This document shows positions 23,649 to 25,720 of a stretch of DNA of 25,720 nucleotides, one piece after another. Every line of letters starts with the position of its first letter. Positions within the stretch are counted from its first letter, which is position 1. The stretch is from CAZYQW01 sp964649825 (GTDB taxonomy: Bacteria > Planctomycetota > B15-G4 > JADJEK01), in the NCBI GenBank assembly GCA_964649825.1, contig CAZYQW010000008.1:1-25720 (forward strand), given 5' to 3'. Below the pieces are notes generated by a model. That model had not been told where the DNA came from. It saw only the letters and a list, made by a program, of their open reading frames with translations, and made no database searches. The position numbers were made by a program, and so were the translations under genes.

Positions 23649-24481
23649 GGCAGGACCTTCCCCGTCGCGGCTTCGCCGATCCGCTCGTCGTGCTCGGGGA
23701 ACAGCTCGAAAAGGGTCCGCTCGCGCGTCCGAAACCACGTCGCGAGCGCAGGCGTGAAGTAGTCGCGCCAGGACCGATCGGCACGCGTTCGCGCCTCGTT
23801 ACGACGCGGGAGCTCGTGGACGACGCGAACGTGCTCTCGCGTGTAGCCGAACTCGTGGAGGAAGCCCGCAAGTTCCTCCCGCAGTCGCTCGAACCGCAGG
23901 AACCGGACGTCGCCGAGGCCGTCTCGGAGCGTATCGATCGGCGGTACGTTCGAGAGCGTCCGCAGCAGGGCGTCTGGATCGCGCGAGTAGAACCGGAGGA
24001 AGTGGAGCGAGTGCGCGCCGACGTCATCCGGCACGGCCGCCCCATCGCGGACGTCGTCGCGGCCGAGCTCGTCGGTCATCCGCAGGTATTCGTCGAACGA
24101 CAGCTCGGGAAAGGACGGGTACCGCTCGCGGACGCGCTCTGGATCATCCGGCGGATGGTCGCGCCAGAAGCCGTGCTCGAACGTCGAGACCGCGCGGTCG
24201 TACGGGTTGCGCAGCACGCTTACGACGACCTTGCCCCGATGCTCGCGCGGAATCTGTCCGTACCGGCCGTGCTGGCTCCTCCGACCCTCGCGTCGCGCGC
24301 TCGAGGTGCGATCGATCGGGAGGATCAGCTCATCGAGGCTCCGGCGCAGAAGGCCCGTCCGTGCCACGAGCCGTCGCACCGCGCCATCGCGGGCGGCATG
24401 GATCCGCTTCAGCGCGTCCCGCACGAACGTCGAACCCGTGCGCGGGTAGTTCAACAGCACGAAGCGGTCCGTGACGATCAC
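23645..24481 (-). CDS. Sulfotransferase
   Basis: The start is GTG 24481, in a GTGA overlap with the stop of the upstream sulfotransferase gene, with a strong GGAAGGAGGT nine bases before it; the frame further upstream is its shadow. The 278-residue product has a PAPS 5'-phosphosulfate loop in LLNYPRTGSTFVRDAL (9-24) and a 3'-phosphate motif VVVSVLRNPYDRAVSTF (85-101, with Arg91 and Ser99). Those are the two landmarks of cytosolic-fold carbohydrate sulfotransferases. There is no signal peptide or membrane helix, so it should act on cytoplasmic, lipid-linked precursor with PAPS. It resembles the carbohydrate sulfotransferase group with NYP(R/K)TGST loops, but the acceptor cannot be told. It is the middle of a translationally coupled three-gene set. 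Confidence 0.87.
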   Translation of the reverse strand: MIVTDRFVLLNYPRTGSTFVRDALKRIHAARDGAVRRLVARTGLLRRSLDELILPIDRTSSARREGRRSQHGRYGQIPREHRGKVVVSVLRNPYDRAVSTFEHGFWRDHPPDDPERVRERYPSFPELSFDEYLRMTDELGRDDVRDGAAVPDDVGAHSLHFLRFYSRDPDALLRTLSNVPPIDTLRDGLGDVRFLRFERLREELAGFLHEFGYTREHVRVVHELPRRNEARTRADRSWRDYFTPALATWFRTRERTLFELFPEHDERIGEAATGKVLP

Positions 24482-25284
24482 CGTCTCGCGACCTCCTTCC
24501 ACGCGGCCAGATCCCAGTCCAGCAAGCGCTCGAGCTCCTCGGTCGACGACAGACAACCGCGAGCGATCCGACGCCGCACGAACCGCGGCGCGAAGCACCA
24601 CCCCGACCGTTCATGGACGCGCCGCGCCTCCGGCGGCTTGCCCGGCGCTTCGACGCCGAGGAAATCGAAGACGCGCGCCAGCGTCTCGTCGTGCCGCGTC
24701 GCCAGCTCCTCGGACCGCAGGAGGAGCGCCTGCTCCCGCGGGAACAGGTCGAACACGCGCCGGACCTGCGCCGCGTAGCGTCCTCGGTCGACGTACGAGT
24801 GATGGCGCAACGGTGAGTCCCAGGGAACGACCCCGGACGGCGCCGCAGTCTTCAACCGCGCCTCTTCCCGCGCGATCGCCGCGACGAACGGCATCCATTC
24901 GAACTGCAGCCGCCGCTCGTGCAGGTAGTGCGACACGGCCCGCTCGCTCGGCTCGCGCAGCAGGAAGATCCACTTCATGCCGGGGTTGTAGGCTCGCACG
25001 CGCGCGGCCACGCCCGGGAGATACAGGTAGATCGGCGTCGCCTCTCCGACGCACGGCTCGCCGTCGTAGTTCGGAAACGCGCGGCGATAACGCTCGGCGA
25101 TCGCTTCGCCGCCGAAGTCGGCGCCGTCGAGATCGGGATCATCGAACAGGTGGACCTCCTTGTCCGGCGCCATGCAGATCGAGGGATGCTCGGCAAGGAA
25201 CGACGCCAACGCCGTCGTACCGCCCTTCTGGGCGCCGGCGATGACGAAGCCCACACGGAACGTCGTGGTCGCGGCTCCATCCAT
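24478..25284 (-). CDS. Sulfotransferase (heparan-sulfate NST-like fold)
   Basis: The 268-residue protein begins at ATG 25284. It has a textbook PAPS-binding pattern: FVIAGAQKGGTTALASFL (13-30, with Lys20 in the catalytic-lysine position), DKEVHLFD (41-48), VGEATPIYLYLP (79-90), and 3'-phosphate motif IFLLREPSERAVSHYLHERR (106-125, Arg110 and Ser118). Further on come the RGRYAAQ...LFPREQALLLRSEEL region and DFLGV. This order is that of the Sulfotransfer_1 family, which includes the heparan sulfate N- and O-sulfotransferases. It is cytosolic by absence of signals. It is the first of three sulfotransferase genes joined by 4-nt overlaps. A TAGGAT hexamer lies ten bases before the ATG. Acceptor unknown; a glycan made by the neighbouring genes is the natural guess. 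Confidence 0.9.
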   Translation of the reverse strand: MDGAATTTFRVGFVIAGAQKGGTTALASFLAEHPSICMAPDKEVHLFDDPDLDGADFGGEAIAERYRRAFPNYDGEPCVGEATPIYLYLPGVAARVRAYNPGMKWIFLLREPSERAVSHYLHERRLQFEWMPFVAAIAREEARLKTAAPSGVVPWDSPLRHHSYVDRGRYAAQVRRVFDLFPREQALLLRSEELATRHDETLARVFDFLGVEAPGKPPEARRVHERSGWCFAPRFVRRRIARGCLSSTEELERLLDWDLAAWKEVARR

Positions 25285-25720
25285 TGCGGTGCAGATCCTA
25301 CGCGCTGGCGGAGCGAGATCCGCGATGCAGCCGACCGTTCGGGTAGAGCCTCCGCGCTCGGCGATCCCGTCACCCCGGACGATTCACGCCCGTCCCGCGA
25401 GAACCGGAGCGGCGCGGGAGCACAACCCCATACTTGGACCGACAGACCGGTTGCAAGGACTTGGAGCGAGCTTCCCTGGCGGAGTGATCGTCGTCGAGAT
25501 CAAGGAGTGAGGAGGAGATCAACCCGGGTGGGTTCTCGACGACGAACGACGCAGAGATCGGCGACGAGCACCCGCCCGGCGCGGGACGGGCGGTAGAGTC
25601 GAGGACGGGCGCGGTGGTCGTAGGGCCGGGGAGTAGCCGTTTGCCGGCGGCTTTCGCCGTTTGTGCCGGTGCCTCAGTCCGATCCATAACTCCGTTTCCC
25701 GTCCCCGCTCATCGAACCGG
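25285..25720. other. Upstream region of the sulfotransferase operon, no confident gene
   Basis: Over 436 bp I see no gene I can support. The open frames here are Arg/Pro/Ser-rich and lack a ribosome-binding site at proper spacing. A minus-strand TAGGAT (complement of 25295-25300) is a candidate -10 for the sulfotransferase operon. Other landmarks are an imperfect direct repeat GCCGTTTG..CCGG (25636-25647 and 25656-25669), a direct repeat GAGATCAA around 25496-25524 flanking GGAGTGAGGAGGAG, and a short inverted repeat CCGCCC/GGGCGG near 25570-25590. No tRNA-like cloverleaf was found. Confidence 0.5.
25295..25300 (-). promoter_or_regulatory. Candidate -10 hexamer TAGGAT
   Basis: On the minus strand TAGGAT ends ten bases before the ATG of the first sulfotransferase gene. 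A good Shine-Dalgarno sequence is absent, which again suggests a very short or missing leader. The overlapping AGGA could alternatively be a distant, weak ribosome-binding site. Confidence 0.35.

Noticed and set aside
25160..25510. 116-codon plus frame ending VIVVEIKE
   Set aside because: It starts inside the sulfotransferase gene on the other strand, and only the last few residues look protein-like; too little to call a gene or remnant.
25370..25687. 105-codon minus-strand frame near the window end
   Set aside because: No proper ribosome-binding site spacing (GGAG only two bases from the ATG), low-complexity composition and no recognisable motif.

Overview
The window is high-GC (roughly 65-70%) bacterial chromosome with dense coding on both strands. 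The secreted proteins carry a recurring ~120-residue C-terminal domain (a VQ/LQ...D...SNG/SNA signature at the very end). I associate this domain with planctomycete-type genomes, together with VCBS lipoproteins, parallel beta-helix surface proteins and di-haem oxidoreductases. A planctomycete or close relative is therefore my best guess, but no ribosomal or other phylogenetic marker is present to fix it. I see no rRNA, tRNA, CRISPR array or insertion sequence.

Region 1 (1-7334) is a set of exported or surface proteins, mostly as separate transcription units: a membrane-anchored protein with carboxypeptidase-regulatory-like beta-sandwich repeats (minus), a secreted protein with the recurring C-terminal domain (plus), a seven-repeat VCBS/FG-GAP lipoprotein (plus), a secreted alpha/beta hydrolase (plus) and a periplasmic di-haem c-type peroxidase-like oxidoreductase (minus). 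Between the lipoprotein and the hydrolase lie a decayed tail of another protein with the same C-terminal domain and a near-perfect 31-bp palindrome. A large nested hairpin and an 8-bp tandem repeat separate the convergent hydrolase and oxidoreductase genes.

Region 2 (7577-25284) is a surface-polysaccharide locus of the Wzx/Wzy type. A plus-strand operon encodes a GT-C-like membrane protein, a GT2 and a GT4 glycosyltransferase, with stop/start overlaps. A second GT4 gene (minus) and a Wzy/ligase-like membrane protein (plus) diverge from a 30-bp gap. A minus-strand operon encodes a protein of unknown family with a possible N-terminal HTH, a GDP-mannose 3,5-epimerase strikingly like the plant enzyme, a WecA/TagO-family initiating phosphoglycosyltransferase with a C-terminal extension, and a secreted beta-helix protein. 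Then come a Wzx-like flippase and a GT2 (plus), and finally three sulfotransferase genes joined by 4-nt overlaps on the minus strand. The last of these is fused to a degraded GT-A-like domain.

Read together, region 2 predicts a lipid-linked glycan begun by the WecA-like enzyme, containing a sugar made by the epimerase (GDP-L-galactose or GDP-L-gulose), assembled by several glycosyltransferases, sulfated with PAPS, flipped by Wzx and polymerised by Wzy. No outer-membrane exporter or chain-length regulator is visible in the window. A sulfated, possibly L-galactose-containing bacterial polysaccharide is the most interesting hypothesis here. It is an inference from gene content, not something the sequence proves.
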